Source: Bradyrhizobium iriomotense
GTDB lineage: Bacteria; Pseudomonadota; Alphaproteobacteria; Rhizobiales; Xanthobacteraceae
Assembly (NCBI RefSeq): GCF_018130765.1
Contig: NZ_JAFCJZ010000004.1
Span: 186,001-250,000 of the forward strand
Direction of reading: 5' to 3'
DNA: 64,000 nucleotides
Below, piece by piece: positions 53,770-62,938 of the stretch (within the stretch, counting starts at the first letter, position 1; each line of letters opens with the position of its first letter). A program made the position numbers and the translations under genes. The notes below the pieces were generated by a model. That model was not told the origin of the DNA. It did no database searches and saw only the letters and a program-made list of their open reading frames with translations.

Positions 53770-54345
53770 TCAGCCGATCATGACGATCCGGCTGCGCAGC
53801 ATGGTCCGGGACGAGCGGCCGAGCCGCCGCAGCAGCCGCGCCTCGGACCGGCGGGCCTGGGGCGGATAGCCGCCGATCCGGTCGTAATGATCACGCGCGA
53901 TCAAAAGGCCCTGATCGCCGAACGGGCCGACCAGCTTGCGCGCCACGGCCCGGAGGAGATCGCGGAACCCGGTATCGGCGTAAGGCGTGCGTGCATAGCG
54001 GAACACCGCCGCCCGGTCCCGGCCGCTGGTCGCGACGGTCTGGATGAACTGGGTGGTCTCCTCGATCCAGCCGGTTTCCAGCACCGCGCCTGCGGGGAGG
54101 AACATCAGCCAGGGCGAACGGGCCTGAAGCGCGCCGGCGGCGAGCGCCGCGCCCTGCGAGGACCCCTCGAAGCCGATGAAACGGCAGCCAGCGACGTCGG
54201 CGACGCGCTCGATGACCCCGTTCGGGGTCCCGTCGACCAGCAGCACTTCCCGGATGATCCCGGCGGCGGCACCGGGCACCAGCGCGGCCAGGGTTGCGAC
54301 CGCCGTCTGCTCGACGCCTTCGGTCGGAATGATGACGCTCAGCAT
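53770..54345 (-). CDS. Family 2-like glycosyltransferase
   Basis: A 191-aa protein with an N-terminal GT-A fold: MLSVIIPTEGVEQTAVATLA, EVLLVDGTPNGVIERVADVA, and FIGFEGSSQGAALAAGA as the donor-binding part. The usual DxD is reduced to LPAGAVLETGW, so activity is uncertain. It is shorter than typical (190 against 230 or more residues), and lies upstream of the MarR-GNAT gene on the same strand. Confidence 0.72.
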   Translation of the reverse strand: MLSVIIPTEGVEQTAVATLAALVPGAAAGIIREVLLVDGTPNGVIERVADVAGCRFIGFEGSSQGAALAAGALQARSPWLMFLPAGAVLETGWIEETTQFIQTVATSGRDRAAVFRYARTPYADTGFRDLLRAVARKLVGPFGDQGLLIARDHYDRIGGYPPQARRSEARLLRRLGRSSRTMLRSRIVMIG

Positions 54346-54675
54346 GATTGAAGCTTCAGTGTCCCCGCTTCCGGAGAAGCGTAACTCAATATGATGTTGT
54401 CATAAACACGAGGTATTGCCGAGTGCAACTTTTCGGTGAGGCTTCGCTGTTCGATGGTAAACTGCTGGAGCCATCGCATCCAAATATGTCCCGTGCGGGG
54501 TGGCAATATTGCCGAATATTTCGGCGTGAATTCGCGGTGACAGTATTATCCCGGAGTTTCCCTGCGATCTTTGCGCAGCATGCAGGCTACCGCAATCCTG
54601 CATACGGAGGATGCGAGTGGACCGACACCGGGGAACGGGAAAAGCCTGCAATCCACGGTGCTGATGAGGCCTTGC
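54346..54675. other. Gap of 330 bp between divergent genes
   Basis: This A+T-richer stretch separates the glycosyltransferase and RMD1 genes and should hold two promoters. It has a 12-bp palindrome GGCAATATTGCC near 54502. Open frames across it do not resemble known proteins. Confidence 0.5.
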
Positions 54676-55515
54676 ATGAACGCCGATCAACTCGCCGTTA
54701 GCGCGTCGACTGCATCTCCCAGACCGGACGCCGCGCCGAGCTTGCGGATCCGGGCGCTGATGCTGGGGGACCGCATCAATGCGTCCGGCCTCGAGATCGG
54801 CACGCTGGTGTCGTCGATGCCGGCCGCCTTCCGCGTCCATGCCGGCCTTGCCGTGATCTTCCGCTACGGCGTCGTGGTGCTGATCGGCCTCTTGCCTTCG
54901 GAGGAGAAGGTGCTGATCGACAGCCTGAAGCCGCGCGTGATCGGCGAGCTCAGCCCCTACGAGGAGGAGATCGCGCACGCGCAGCCGTGCAAGGATGAAA
55001 GCACTGAAGCGATCCAGCCGGGCGGGCCGATCTACCTCGCCAAATTCTCCGATGACCGGTTGCTTCTGGTCGCGGACGCGCTCGCCAAGAGCACGTCGCT
55101 GGCCCGCGACGAGCGGCGGGTTGCTGCGGTGTTCGACGTCATCGAGCCCTTCGCGCGCGAGCTGGCCGAGCGCGGCCGCACGCCGCGCCGCCGCAAGGGC
55201 ATTTTGCAACTGATCGGCAGTGCGCTGCTGGTACAGCAGCGCGTTGCCGGCCGTGTTGCGGTGGCGGAGAAGCCCGACGTGCTCTGGGAGAAGCCCGAGC
55301 TCGACCGGCTCTATGCCCGCCTCGAAGACGAGTACGAATTGAAGGAGCGCCTCGATACGCTCGAGCGCAAGCTCACCGCCGTGTCGGAGACCGCCAACGC
55401 ATTGACCGACATCATCGACACCCAGCGCTCGCTTCGCCTCGAAATCGCGGTCGTGGTGCTGATCGTGATCGAGGTCGTGATCGGCTGCATCCAGATATTG
55501 TCAGGGACTCACTGA
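54676..55515 (+). CDS. RMD1/YagE-family (DUF155) membrane protein
   Basis: A 279-aa protein starting at ATG 54676 (MNADQLAVSASTAS). The DUF155 domain covers residues 20-245 (FRYGVVVLIGLLPSEEKVLI, LLLVADALAKSTSLARDERR, VLWEKPELDRLYARLEDEYE), with a C-terminal membrane anchor (LRLEIAVVVLIVIEVVIGCI). Yeast relatives act in mitochondria; the bacterial role is unknown. Its stop overlaps that of the converging dikinase-like gene by 7 bp. Confidence 0.88.
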   Translation: MNADQLAVSASTASPRPDAAPSLRIRALMLGDRINASGLEIGTLVSSMPAAFRVHAGLAVIFRYGVVVLIGLLPSEEKVLIDSLKPRVIGELSPYEEEIAHAQPCKDESTEAIQPGGPIYLAKFSDDRLLLVADALAKSTSLARDERRVAAVFDVIEPFARELAERGRTPRRRKGILQLIGSALLVQQRVAGRVAVAEKPDVLWEKPELDRLYARLEDEYELKERLDTLERKLTAVSETANALTDIIDTQRSLRLEIAVVVLIVIEVVIGCIQILSGTH

Positions 55516-57116
55516 GCTGCAGCCTGCGTTTCGGGGCGCCCGGCCGGCGATTGCCACGCAGCGATCTCGGCGAGCTCGGCCTCCGGCCGTGTCTCGACGG
55601 TCTCGCAGCGCCCGAGATAGAGCTCTCCGCTATCGCCATCGATCGTGACCCATTCGTCTTCGCAGAGCACGGCGCCCGCAAGCTGCGCCTGCCGCGTGAC
55701 CGGATCGATCTTCAACTGGCGACAGCCGACCACGCAGGGCTTGCCCATCTGCCGCGCCACCAGGGCCGCATGCGAGGTGCGAGCACCGACTGCCGTGACG
55801 ATGCCGGCCGCCACCGCAAAGCCGGCGACGTCGGCGGTGCTGGTATCGGGACGCAGCAGGATGACCGGCTCGCCTGCGGCCGACAGGCGGCGGGCGCTTT
55901 CGGAATCGAAGGCCGCGCGTCCGATCCCGATGCCGCCGGAGGCGCCGATGCCGGTCGTTGCCGGCTTGCCGGGAGCAACCAAGTTGGTCTCGGTGAGGGA
56001 AGCAAGGTCGATCTCGGCAATGCGCGCGAGGGCCTCGTCCCTCGCGATCAGGCCCTCATGCACGAGATCGATGGCGATCCGCGCCGCAGCTCGCGGCGTG
56101 CGCTTGGCCGCGCGGGTCTGGAGGATCCAGAGCTTGCCGTCCTCGACCGTGAACTCGACGTCCTGCACGTCGGCGAATTCGCGCTCGAGCCGCCTCAGGA
56201 CCTCGCCAAGCTCGCGCTCGAGCGTCGGCAGTTCGCGCGTGATCGCTTCAGTGGTGTCGGGCGCACGGCGTCCGGAGACGACGTCCTCGCCTTGCGCATC
56301 CAGCACCAGGTCGATCATCGGGTGCGGCGCGCCCGTCGAGGGATCGCGCGAGAAGGCCACGCCGGCACCGGAGGCAAGGCCGCCATTGCCGAAGACCATC
56401 GTCTGCACGGTCACGGCGGTGCCTTCGAGCGCCTCGAGATGTTGCAGGCTGCGATAGGCGCGCGCCCGCTCGCTCATCCAGGACCGGTAGACCGCCTCCG
56501 CCGCGGCCTCGAGTTGCGCGAAGGCATCGTCGAGCCAGCCGTCGGCGCGATCCTCGACCAGCGCCTGCTCGTCGCCGGCAAGCCGCTCCAGTGCTTCGCT
56601 GTCGAGCTCGCGGTCATTGGCGGCGCATTCGGCTCCGACGCGCTCGGCGATGCGCGCGGCGAATGCGCCCGCGTCCACCTCCAGCACGGTCTCGCCAAAA
56701 CTCTCCAGGAAACGGCGCCGGCAATCCCACGCAAGCCGCGGCCGTCCGGTCGCACGGATCAGGCCGTGCACGGCATCGGACGTGCAGCCGACGTTGAGAA
56801 CGGTCTCGAGCATGCCCGGCATCGATCGCGCCGCGCCTGAACGTACGGATACCAGAAGCGGCTGCCTGCGGTCGCCGAAGCGCCTGCCGGTCGCGCGCTC
56901 CAGGAATGCGATCCCGTCTTTCAGGCCGTCGCGCAGATGCTGCGCTGCGTGGGCGCGGCCGGCGATGATTTCGGCGCAGAGCTTGACCGGCAGGACGAAG
57001 GCGGGAGGCACGGGCAGTCCGAGCGCGGCCATCCGGGCGAGGTTGGCGGCCTTGGCGCCGATCTCTTCGGCTGGCCGCAATTCGGTCGCGTCAGCGCCGA
57101 TACGCACGATATGCAT
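55509..57116 (-). CDS. Pyruvate phosphate dikinase-like protein lacking the pyruvate/PEP domain
   Basis: A 535-aa protein. The ATP-grasp part is clearly of the dikinase type: KAANLARMAALGLPVPPAFV, SVRSGAARSMPGMLETVLNV and VEFTVEDGKLWILQTRAAKR. The phosphohistidine domain has GARTSHAALVARQMGKPC, with His449 as the expected phosphate carrier. The protein ends 86 residues later, so the 350-residue PEP/pyruvate barrel of normal dikinases (about 880 aa) is missing, with no remnant in the next 500 bp. It could accept phosphate from ATP but would need another acceptor. It is the last gene of the xfp-ackA cluster, 10 bp behind the PhoU-like gene. Confidence 0.85.
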   Translation of the reverse strand: MHIVRIGADATELRPAEEIGAKAANLARMAALGLPVPPAFVLPVKLCAEIIAGRAHAAQHLRDGLKDGIAFLERATGRRFGDRRQPLLVSVRSGAARSMPGMLETVLNVGCTSDAVHGLIRATGRPRLAWDCRRRFLESFGETVLEVDAGAFAARIAERVGAECAANDRELDSEALERLAGDEQALVEDRADGWLDDAFAQLEAAAEAVYRSWMSERARAYRSLQHLEALEGTAVTVQTMVFGNGGLASGAGVAFSRDPSTGAPHPMIDLVLDAQGEDVVSGRRAPDTTEAITRELPTLERELGEVLRRLEREFADVQDVEFTVEDGKLWILQTRAAKRTPRAAARIAIDLVHEGLIARDEALARIAEIDLASLTETNLVAPGKPATTGIGASGGIGIGRAAFDSESARRLSAAGEPVILLRPDTSTADVAGFAVAAGIVTAVGARTSHAALVARQMGKPCVVGCRQLKIDPVTRQAQLAGAVLCEDEWVTIDGDSGELYLGRCETVETRPEAELAEIAAWQSPAGRPETQAAAQ

Positions 57117-57126
57117 GGGGGCTTCC

Positions 57127-59055
57127 TCAAGCTGCGAGATCGATCATGATGTGACGGCGGAGCAGATGGCCGAACGCGGCGAAGCGATCGGTGGCGCGTT
57201 CGATGGCGCGGGCAAGCTCGATCACCGACAACGACGTCGCGACGTCGAAGCCGCTGCGGAACACCAGCGCGGTCGTCGCGCGCTCGCATGTATCGGCGGC
57301 GTGTTCGGCATCGATCAGCCGCATCACGGCCGAGAGCGCGTCCTCGGAATCGGCCCGCCGTCCTTCGGGAACGTCCATCGCCGCGGCGACGCCGCTGGAC
57401 GCGACCTCCGTTGCGGTCGCGGCCACGGTGCAGAGCTCGGCCAACGCCGCCAGCAGTGCGGGATCCGACCGTTCGGGCAGCAGCGAAGCGATGAACGCGG
57501 CCTGTTCCAGCTCGTCGACGGCTTCTTCGGCGCGATCGATCAACTGGCCGATCAGCGGGCGGGCATTGAGGCGATCGACCTCCTTGCGGCCTTCGAGTGC
57601 AATACGGTCGGCCTTCTGCTCGATCGCGCCGCAGCGTTGCACCAGCAGCGCGCCGTCGGCAGCCTGGCCGGCCCGAAGCGCGGCGAGATGGCGCGCAACC
57701 GCGGCGACGAGATCGTGGGCAAGGCCGATCTGTCGCAACACGGCCGCGAGCAGGGTGCCGTCGACGCGATCGAGATGCCGCATCAGGTCGGCTTCGATCT
57801 GGTCGCGGACGGTCCTGACCGAGCGGCCTGCGAGCAGCGCCTCGGTCGAGGCGCGCAGCGAGGCCTTGAGGAAGTCGATCGCGGCGGTGCGGCCCAGCGC
57901 CTGGTCGAGCCTTTCGCCGAAGCCGATCCGCGACGGGGCTGCATTCCGGACCGCGGAGCCCAACAGCTCGTTGCCGCCAAGCTCGAGAAAACCGCGGTGA
58001 CCGATCCGCTGGCGCGCCGCCCATTCGAGGATGCGGGCCGCATCGTCCTTGGCGACCCAGGTCCTGAGCAGCTTGCGGGCCTTGTTCCAGTCGATCAGGA
58101 AGACCAGCGCGGCGCCGGCGGCCGCGAGAAATTCGTTGCGATCGGCGGCGTGCCCGGCCTCGTACTGGCCGGTGACGAGATAGAAGGAATTGTCTTCGCC
58201 GAGACCTGCGGCGGTGTGACGATCGAGGCCGCTCCAGGTCGCCTCGAATTCGTCGAACAGCGAGATGAAGAACTTCGCCCGCGCCAGGTGCACGTCGGTG
58301 TAGGTGACGGTGACCGCGTTCTTCTTCACCGCGATGACGACGACATGGGCGTCGGTGGTGCCGATGTCGTTCTGGATCAGCAGCCGTCCGCCGGCGCGCA
58401 TCGCCATGGTGTCGAGGCCGGGATGATTGAACTTGAGGCCCCGCGTGGCGTTCAGGCCCTTCATGAAGGCTGCGACCGCGGTGCGGTCTTCGCCGTGCAG
58501 GCCGAAGACATGGGCGCCGTCGAGGGCTTCCTCCGCGCAGCTCGCGGCAAGCCTGTTGAGCTGCTTGTGCAGATCCATCACGAGGCGGTGCAGGCTGTCG
58601 CCGGCACTCTCGGTGAGGCCGGTCAGGCGCGCGATGCGGGACTTCTCGATCTCGCCGGTGGCATCGAGCAGGCCGGCCGCGCGGATCGCCTCAAACCGCA
58701 CCTGCGCTTTGGCGCCTTCACTCGCCGTGCCGGCGCCGACGGCGCGGATCATGGTCGCGGCGTCGTCCTGGATGTTCTGCATCAGCTCGGCGAGACCGGG
58801 CGCCGCGAGCCGGTCCTGCCCGATCAGATGGGCGCCGCCGATCAGCGCCGCGATCGCGGCGGCGGCAATGCCGGCCGTCTGACTCTCGACGCCGAGGTCG
58901 CTCGCTGTCCGGCCAGGCTCCTGCGCGTGGTGGGCCGCAGCTTGCAGCGCGCTCATCCGCACCTTGATGCGGTCGTTGGCGGCGAGCCCTTCCGTCACCA
59001 GGGCGGGCAACAGGATGTCGCCTTGTCCGAGTTCTTCGATGATCTGGGTTTTCAT
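57127..59055 (-). CDS. Unknown 642-aa protein with PhoU-like C-terminus
   Basis: I do not recognise the N-terminal 400 residues. They hold Ala-rich helices (GIAAAAIAALIGGAHLIGQD), then a beta-rich middle (NHPGLDTMAMRAGGRLLIQN, HVVVIAVKKNAVTVTYTDVH) and an aromatic segment (SLFDEFEATWSGLDRH). The last 200 residues are all-helical and read like PhoU/DUF47 (KADRIALEGRKEVDRLNARP, LIDRAEEAVDELEQAAFIAS). There is no signal peptide. The ATG at 59055 fits the spacing. Its close linkage to a histidine-phosphorylating dikinase-like protein suggests they work together, perhaps in phosphate or acetyl-phosphate sensing. Confidence 0.75.
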   Translation of the reverse strand: MKTQIIEELGQGDILLPALVTEGLAANDRIKVRMSALQAAAHHAQEPGRTASDLGVESQTAGIAAAAIAALIGGAHLIGQDRLAAPGLAELMQNIQDDAATMIRAVGAGTASEGAKAQVRFEAIRAAGLLDATGEIEKSRIARLTGLTESAGDSLHRLVMDLHKQLNRLAASCAEEALDGAHVFGLHGEDRTAVAAFMKGLNATRGLKFNHPGLDTMAMRAGGRLLIQNDIGTTDAHVVVIAVKKNAVTVTYTDVHLARAKFFISLFDEFEATWSGLDRHTAAGLGEDNSFYLVTGQYEAGHAADRNEFLAAAGAALVFLIDWNKARKLLRTWVAKDDAARILEWAARQRIGHRGFLELGGNELLGSAVRNAAPSRIGFGERLDQALGRTAAIDFLKASLRASTEALLAGRSVRTVRDQIEADLMRHLDRVDGTLLAAVLRQIGLAHDLVAAVARHLAALRAGQAADGALLVQRCGAIEQKADRIALEGRKEVDRLNARPLIGQLIDRAEEAVDELEQAAFIASLLPERSDPALLAALAELCTVAATATEVASSGVAAAMDVPEGRRADSEDALSAVMRLIDAEHAADTCERATTALVFRSGFDVATSLSVIELARAIERATDRFAAFGHLLRRHIMIDLAA

Positions 59056-59139
59056 GATCTGTCCGCACGAAGATTGATGCGCCGTCTCTATGCCGCGAAG
59101 CCGCGGCGGCGGCATTGCGCCAGATCATTCATAAAATCG

Positions 59140-60336
59140 TCATGCAGCGTGCCGCTCGCGGAGCAACGCCGCGCAATGACGCGCGATCGTCATTTCTTCA
59201 TTGGTGGGAATGACGAAGACATCAACCGCGCTATCGCCATCGCTGATCCGCTCGCGCGCCGCGACGTTCGCCGATGCATCGATACGCATGCCGAGCCAGC
59301 CGAGACGCTCGCCGATCGCGCCGCGGATCTCGCAGGCATGCTCACCGATGCCGCCGGTGAAGACCACGCAGTCCAGCCCGCCAAGCGTGGTTGCCATCAT
59401 CGCGATCTGCTGCGCCGCGCGGAAGACGAACAGATCCACCGCCTCGCGCGCCGCAGCGTCGCGGCTTGCGAGCAGCGTCCGCATGTCGGAGGAGAGGCCG
59501 GAGACGCCGAGCAGGCCCGACTGGTGATAGAGCAGGTGCTGAACATCCTCGACCGACATCTTCTCGTGCTGCTGCAGATAGAGCAGCACGCCGGGATCGA
59601 TGGTGCCGCTTCGCGTGCCCATCACGAGACCATCGAGCGGCGTCAGTCCCATCGTGGTGTCCACGCTGCGACCATCGCGGAGTGCACACAGGCTTGCCCC
59701 GTTGCCGAGATGCGCGATGACGGTGCGCTTGGCCGCAAGCTCCGGCGCGATCTCGGCCAGACGGCCCGCGACATATTCGAAGGAGAGGCCGTGAAAGCCG
59801 TAGCGCCGGACGCCGCGTGCTTCGTAGCGCCTTGGAATGGCGAAACGGCTGGCCGGTGGCGCGAGGCCGTGGTGGAAGGCGGTGTCGAAACAGGCGATCT
59901 GCGTCAGCGCGGGCCGGATCGCCGAGATGGCGCGGATAGGCGCGAGGCTGCGCGGCTGGTGCAGCGGCGCCAGCGGCGTCAACGCCTCCAATTTCGTGGT
60001 GACGTCGTCCGTCAGGACGATCGGACCCGAATGATCCGGACCGCCATGAACGATGCGATGGCCGACCGCGCGCAAGCTGCCCTGGCCGAACCGGTCCTCG
60101 ATAAAGGCAAGCACCTCAGCGAACAGGTGACCGCTGTCGGTATCCGAGTCCGCCCGCTGCTTGTCGAACAGGCTATTGCCCGCGGCGTCTCTCACGACGA
60201 GCCGTGGCTTGTTCTCGTGCTCGTCGAGCAGGCCCTTGCAGAGCAGGACAGGCTCGGCCGCCGAGATGTCGAACAGGCCGAACTTGATGCTCGACGATCC
60301 CGAATTGAGGACAAGGACCGCCTCTGGCGCCGGCAT
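59140..60336 (-). CDS. ackA: Acetate kinase
   Basis: A 398-aa enzyme that makes acetate and ATP from acetyl phosphate. Signatures: VLVLNSGSSSIKFGLFD at the start, VGHRIVHGG, RRYGFHGLSFEYV, VIAHLGNGASLCALRDG and VVFTGGIGEHACEIR. The ATG at 60336 is 4 bp behind the phosphoketolase stop, so the two are coupled and channel acetyl phosphate. Confidence 0.94.
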   Translation of the reverse strand: MPAPEAVLVLNSGSSSIKFGLFDISAAEPVLLCKGLLDEHENKPRLVVRDAAGNSLFDKQRADSDTDSGHLFAEVLAFIEDRFGQGSLRAVGHRIVHGGPDHSGPIVLTDDVTTKLEALTPLAPLHQPRSLAPIRAISAIRPALTQIACFDTAFHHGLAPPASRFAIPRRYEARGVRRYGFHGLSFEYVAGRLAEIAPELAAKRTVIAHLGNGASLCALRDGRSVDTTMGLTPLDGLVMGTRSGTIDPGVLLYLQQHEKMSVEDVQHLLYHQSGLLGVSGLSSDMRTLLASRDAAAREAVDLFVFRAAQQIAMMATTLGGLDCVVFTGGIGEHACEIRGAIGERLGWLGMRIDASANVAARERISDGDSAVDVFVIPTNEEMTIARHCAALLRERHAA

Positions 60337-60340
60337 GGCC

Positions 60341-62728
60341 TCACCCCGCCTTGCCCGGCCAGACCCAGTCGCGAATCTCAGGCATGTCCACGCCGTGCTC
60401 GCGGACATAGCGGGAGTGTTCGATCAGCTTGTTGCGGAATTGCTGCTTCACCCGCGCGGCTTTGGTCGCCAGACCCGGGACGCGCTCGATCGCCTCGATC
60501 GCGAGGTGATAGCGGTCGAGCTCGTTGAGCACGACCATGTCGAACGGCGTCGTCGTGGTGCCTTCCTCGGCAAAGCCGCGCACATGCAGGCCGGCATGGT
60601 TGGTGCGGTTATAGGTGAGACGGTGGATGAGGTAGGGATAGCCGTGATAGGCGAAGATGACCGGCTTGTCGCGCGTGAACAGGCTGTCGAAGTCGCGGTG
60701 GGACAGACCGTGCGGATGCTGATCCCTCGGCTGCAGCGTCATGAGGTCGACGACGCTGACGACGCGGATTTTCAGATCGGGCAGCGCCTTGCGCAGGAGA
60801 TCGACGGCGGCGAGCGTCTCCAGCGTCGGGACGTCGCCGGCACAGGCCATCACCACGTCCGGCTCGTCGCCGGCATCTTCCGTGCCAGCCCAGGTCCAGA
60901 TGCCGATGCCGGCATCGCAATGCGTCGCGGCCTCCTGCATCGACAGCCATTGCGGCGCAGGCTGCTTGCCCGCGACGATGACGTTGATGCGGTTGTAGGT
61001 GCGCAGGCAATGGTCGGCGATCCACAGCAGCGTGTTGGTATCCGGCGGGAAGTAGATGCGGACGATGTCGGCCTTCTTGTTGGCGACGAGATCGACGAAG
61101 CCGGGATCCTGGTGGCTGAAGCCGTTGTGGTCCTGGCGCCAGACATGCGAGGTCAGCAGGTAGTTCAGCGAGGCGATCGGTCGCCGCCACGGCAGATGCC
61201 GCGTCACCTTCAGCCATTTGGCGTGCTGGTTGAACATGGAATCCACGATGTGGATGAAGGCCTCGTAGCAGGAGAAGAAGCCGTGGCGTCCGGTGAGCAA
61301 ATAGCCTTCGAGCCAGCCCTGGCAGAGATGTTCGCTCAACACCTCCATCACGCGTCCGTCCTGCGCGAGATGCACGTCGTAAGGCTCCGTCGGCTCCATC
61401 CACACCCGCTCGGTCGCCTCGAAGACCGCATCCAGCCGGTTTGACGCGGTCTCGTCGGGGCCCATGATGCGGAAGTTGCGCTCTAGCGCATTGAGACGAA
61501 TGACGTCGCGCAGGAATTTGCCGAGCTCGCGCGTCGCTTCGCTCGTGACGCCGCCAGGCTGCGGCACGTCCACGGCAAAGCTGCGGAAGTCCGGCAGCTT
61601 CAGCTCCTTCTTGAGGAGGCCGCCATTGGCATGCGGATTGGCGCCCATGCGCCTGTTACCTTCGGGCGCCAGCGCCCGGAGCTCGGGGACGAGCGCGCCG
61701 CTCGCGTCGAACAGTTTGTCCGGCTCGTAGCTGCGCATCCAGTCTTCGAGGATCTTCAGATGCGCCGGATTCTCGCGGCAGCCCGCAACAGGCACCTGAT
61801 GCGCGCGCCAGAAATCCTCGACCTTCTTGCCGTCGACCTCCTTCGGGCCGGTCCAGCCCTTCGGGCTGCGCAGCACGATCATCGGCCAGCGCGGCCGCTC
61901 GACCGTCTTGCGTCCGTCGCGGGCGTGCTGTTGGATCGAGCGGATGCTGGCGAATGCGACGTCGAGCGCGTCCGCCATGGCCTGGTGCATCAATTTGGGA
62001 TCGTCCCCCTCGACGAACAGCGGTTCGTGGCCGAAGCCGCGGAACAGATCGCGGATCTCGCTGTCGGGCATCCGCCCGAGCACGGTCGGGTTGGCGATCT
62101 TGTAGCCGTTGAGATGCAGGATCGGCAGCACTGCGCCGTCATGGGCCGGGCTCAGGAACTTGTTGGAGTGCCAGGACGCCGCGAGCGGACCGGTCTCGGC
62201 TTCGCCGTCGCCGACGACGCAGGCCACGATCAGATCAGGATTGTCGAACGCCGCGCCATAGGCGTGCACCAGTGCATAACCGAGCTCGCCGCCCTCATGG
62301 ATCGAGCCGGGGGTCTCGGGCGCCGCGTGGCTCGGAATGCCGCCGGGGAAGGAGAACTGCCTGAACAGTCTGCGCAATCCGTCCGCATTGCGCGCGATAT
62401 CGGGATAGATCTCGCTGTAGCTGCCTTCGAGATAGGTGTTGGCGACCATGCCCGGTCCGCCATGGCCGGGGCCGCAGACATAGAGCACGCTGACATCAAG
62501 CGCGCGGATGACGCGGTTGAGATGGGCGTAGATGAAGTTCAAACCGGGCGTCGTGCCCCAATGTCCCAGCAAACGCGGCTTGATGTGCTCGGCCCGCAAC
62601 GGCTCCCGCAGCAGCGGGTTGTCGAGCAGGTAGATTTGCCCGACCGAGAGGTAGTTGGCAGCGCGCCAGTAGCGATCGAGGAGATTGAGGTCGCCGCTCG
62701 CGGCGGCCGTTTTTTGTTGGATTGTCAT
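60341..62728 (-). CDS. xfp: Xylulose-5-phosphate/fructose-6-phosphate phosphoketolase
   Basis: A 795-aa thiamine-diphosphate enzyme that splits xylulose-5-P or fructose-6-P with phosphate into acetyl phosphate and a shorter sugar phosphate. Motifs: [60 protein letters not shown] (ThDP/Mg site) and [20 protein letters not shown]. The ATG at 62728 has AGGAAC just upstream; a GTG at 62746 is an alternative. It is the first gene of the four-gene cluster and has 210 bp of leader. Confidence 0.95.
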   Translation of the reverse strand: MTIQQKTAAASGDLNLLDRYWRAANYLSVGQIYLLDNPLLREPLRAEHIKPRLLGHWGTTPGLNFIYAHLNRVIRALDVSVLYVCGPGHGGPGMVANTYLEGSYSEIYPDIARNADGLRRLFRQFSFPGGIPSHAAPETPGSIHEGGELGYALVHAYGAAFDNPDLIVACVVGDGEAETGPLAASWHSNKFLSPAHDGAVLPILHLNGYKIANPTVLGRMPDSEIRDLFRGFGHEPLFVEGDDPKLMHQAMADALDVAFASIRSIQQHARDGRKTVERPRWPMIVLRSPKGWTGPKEVDGKKVEDFWRAHQVPVAGCRENPAHLKILEDWMRSYEPDKLFDASGALVPELRALAPEGNRRMGANPHANGGLLKKELKLPDFRSFAVDVPQPGGVTSEATRELGKFLRDVIRLNALERNFRIMGPDETASNRLDAVFEATERVWMEPTEPYDVHLAQDGRVMEVLSEHLCQGWLEGYLLTGRHGFFSCYEAFIHIVDSMFNQHAKWLKVTRHLPWRRPIASLNYLLTSHVWRQDHNGFSHQDPGFVDLVANKKADIVRIYFPPDTNTLLWIADHCLRTYNRINVIVAGKQPAPQWLSMQEAATHCDAGIGIWTWAGTEDAGDEPDVVMACAGDVPTLETLAAVDLLRKALPDLKIRVVSVVDLMTLQPRDQHPHGLSHRDFDSLFTRDKPVIFAYHGYPYLIHRLTYNRTNHAGLHVRGFAEEGTTTTPFDMVVLNELDRYHLAIEAIERVPGLATKAARVKQQFRNKLIEHSRYVREHGVDMPEIRDWVWPGKAG

Positions 62729-62862
62729 GTTCCTGCCGACCTTCACACAGCGATCGTCATCAACCCGGTTCCGGCTTGATCGATCCGTCGGTCATGAAAC
62801 GGGATGGTCGTGACGGTCGTGTTGCGTGAGGTCAAAGGCGGGCGCGCGAAGTTTGGGCAGCT

Positions 62863-62886
62863 CTACTGTGCATGGGGTTGTTTTCG
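62863..62886 (+). repeat. Dispersed 24-bp motif, copy 2
   Basis: Identical over 24 bp to 18314-18337 and also followed by a T-rich run. It is 52 bp upstream of the radical SAM gene and 135 bp upstream of xfp. Confidence 0.7.
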
Positions 62887-62938
62887 AGTTTTTTGTTTGT
62901 GTTCTTGATTTGTTCCTTTTGCGTGCTATCTTGGCTTC

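Noticed and set aside
54348..54701. A 117-codon frame between the glycosyltransferase and RMD1 genes
   Set aside because: No ribosome site or recognisable sequence, and it overlaps the RMD1 start in another frame.
56617..60528. A 1303-codon open frame antisense to the dikinase-like, PhoU-like and ackA genes
   Set aside because: It spans three real genes on the other strand and their gaps; the translation is low-complexity and matches no family.
62770..62790. A FixK/Fnr-type box upstream of xfp
   Set aside because: TTGATCGATC at 62776 gives only one half site; the matching TCAA half is absent at the required spacing on both strands.
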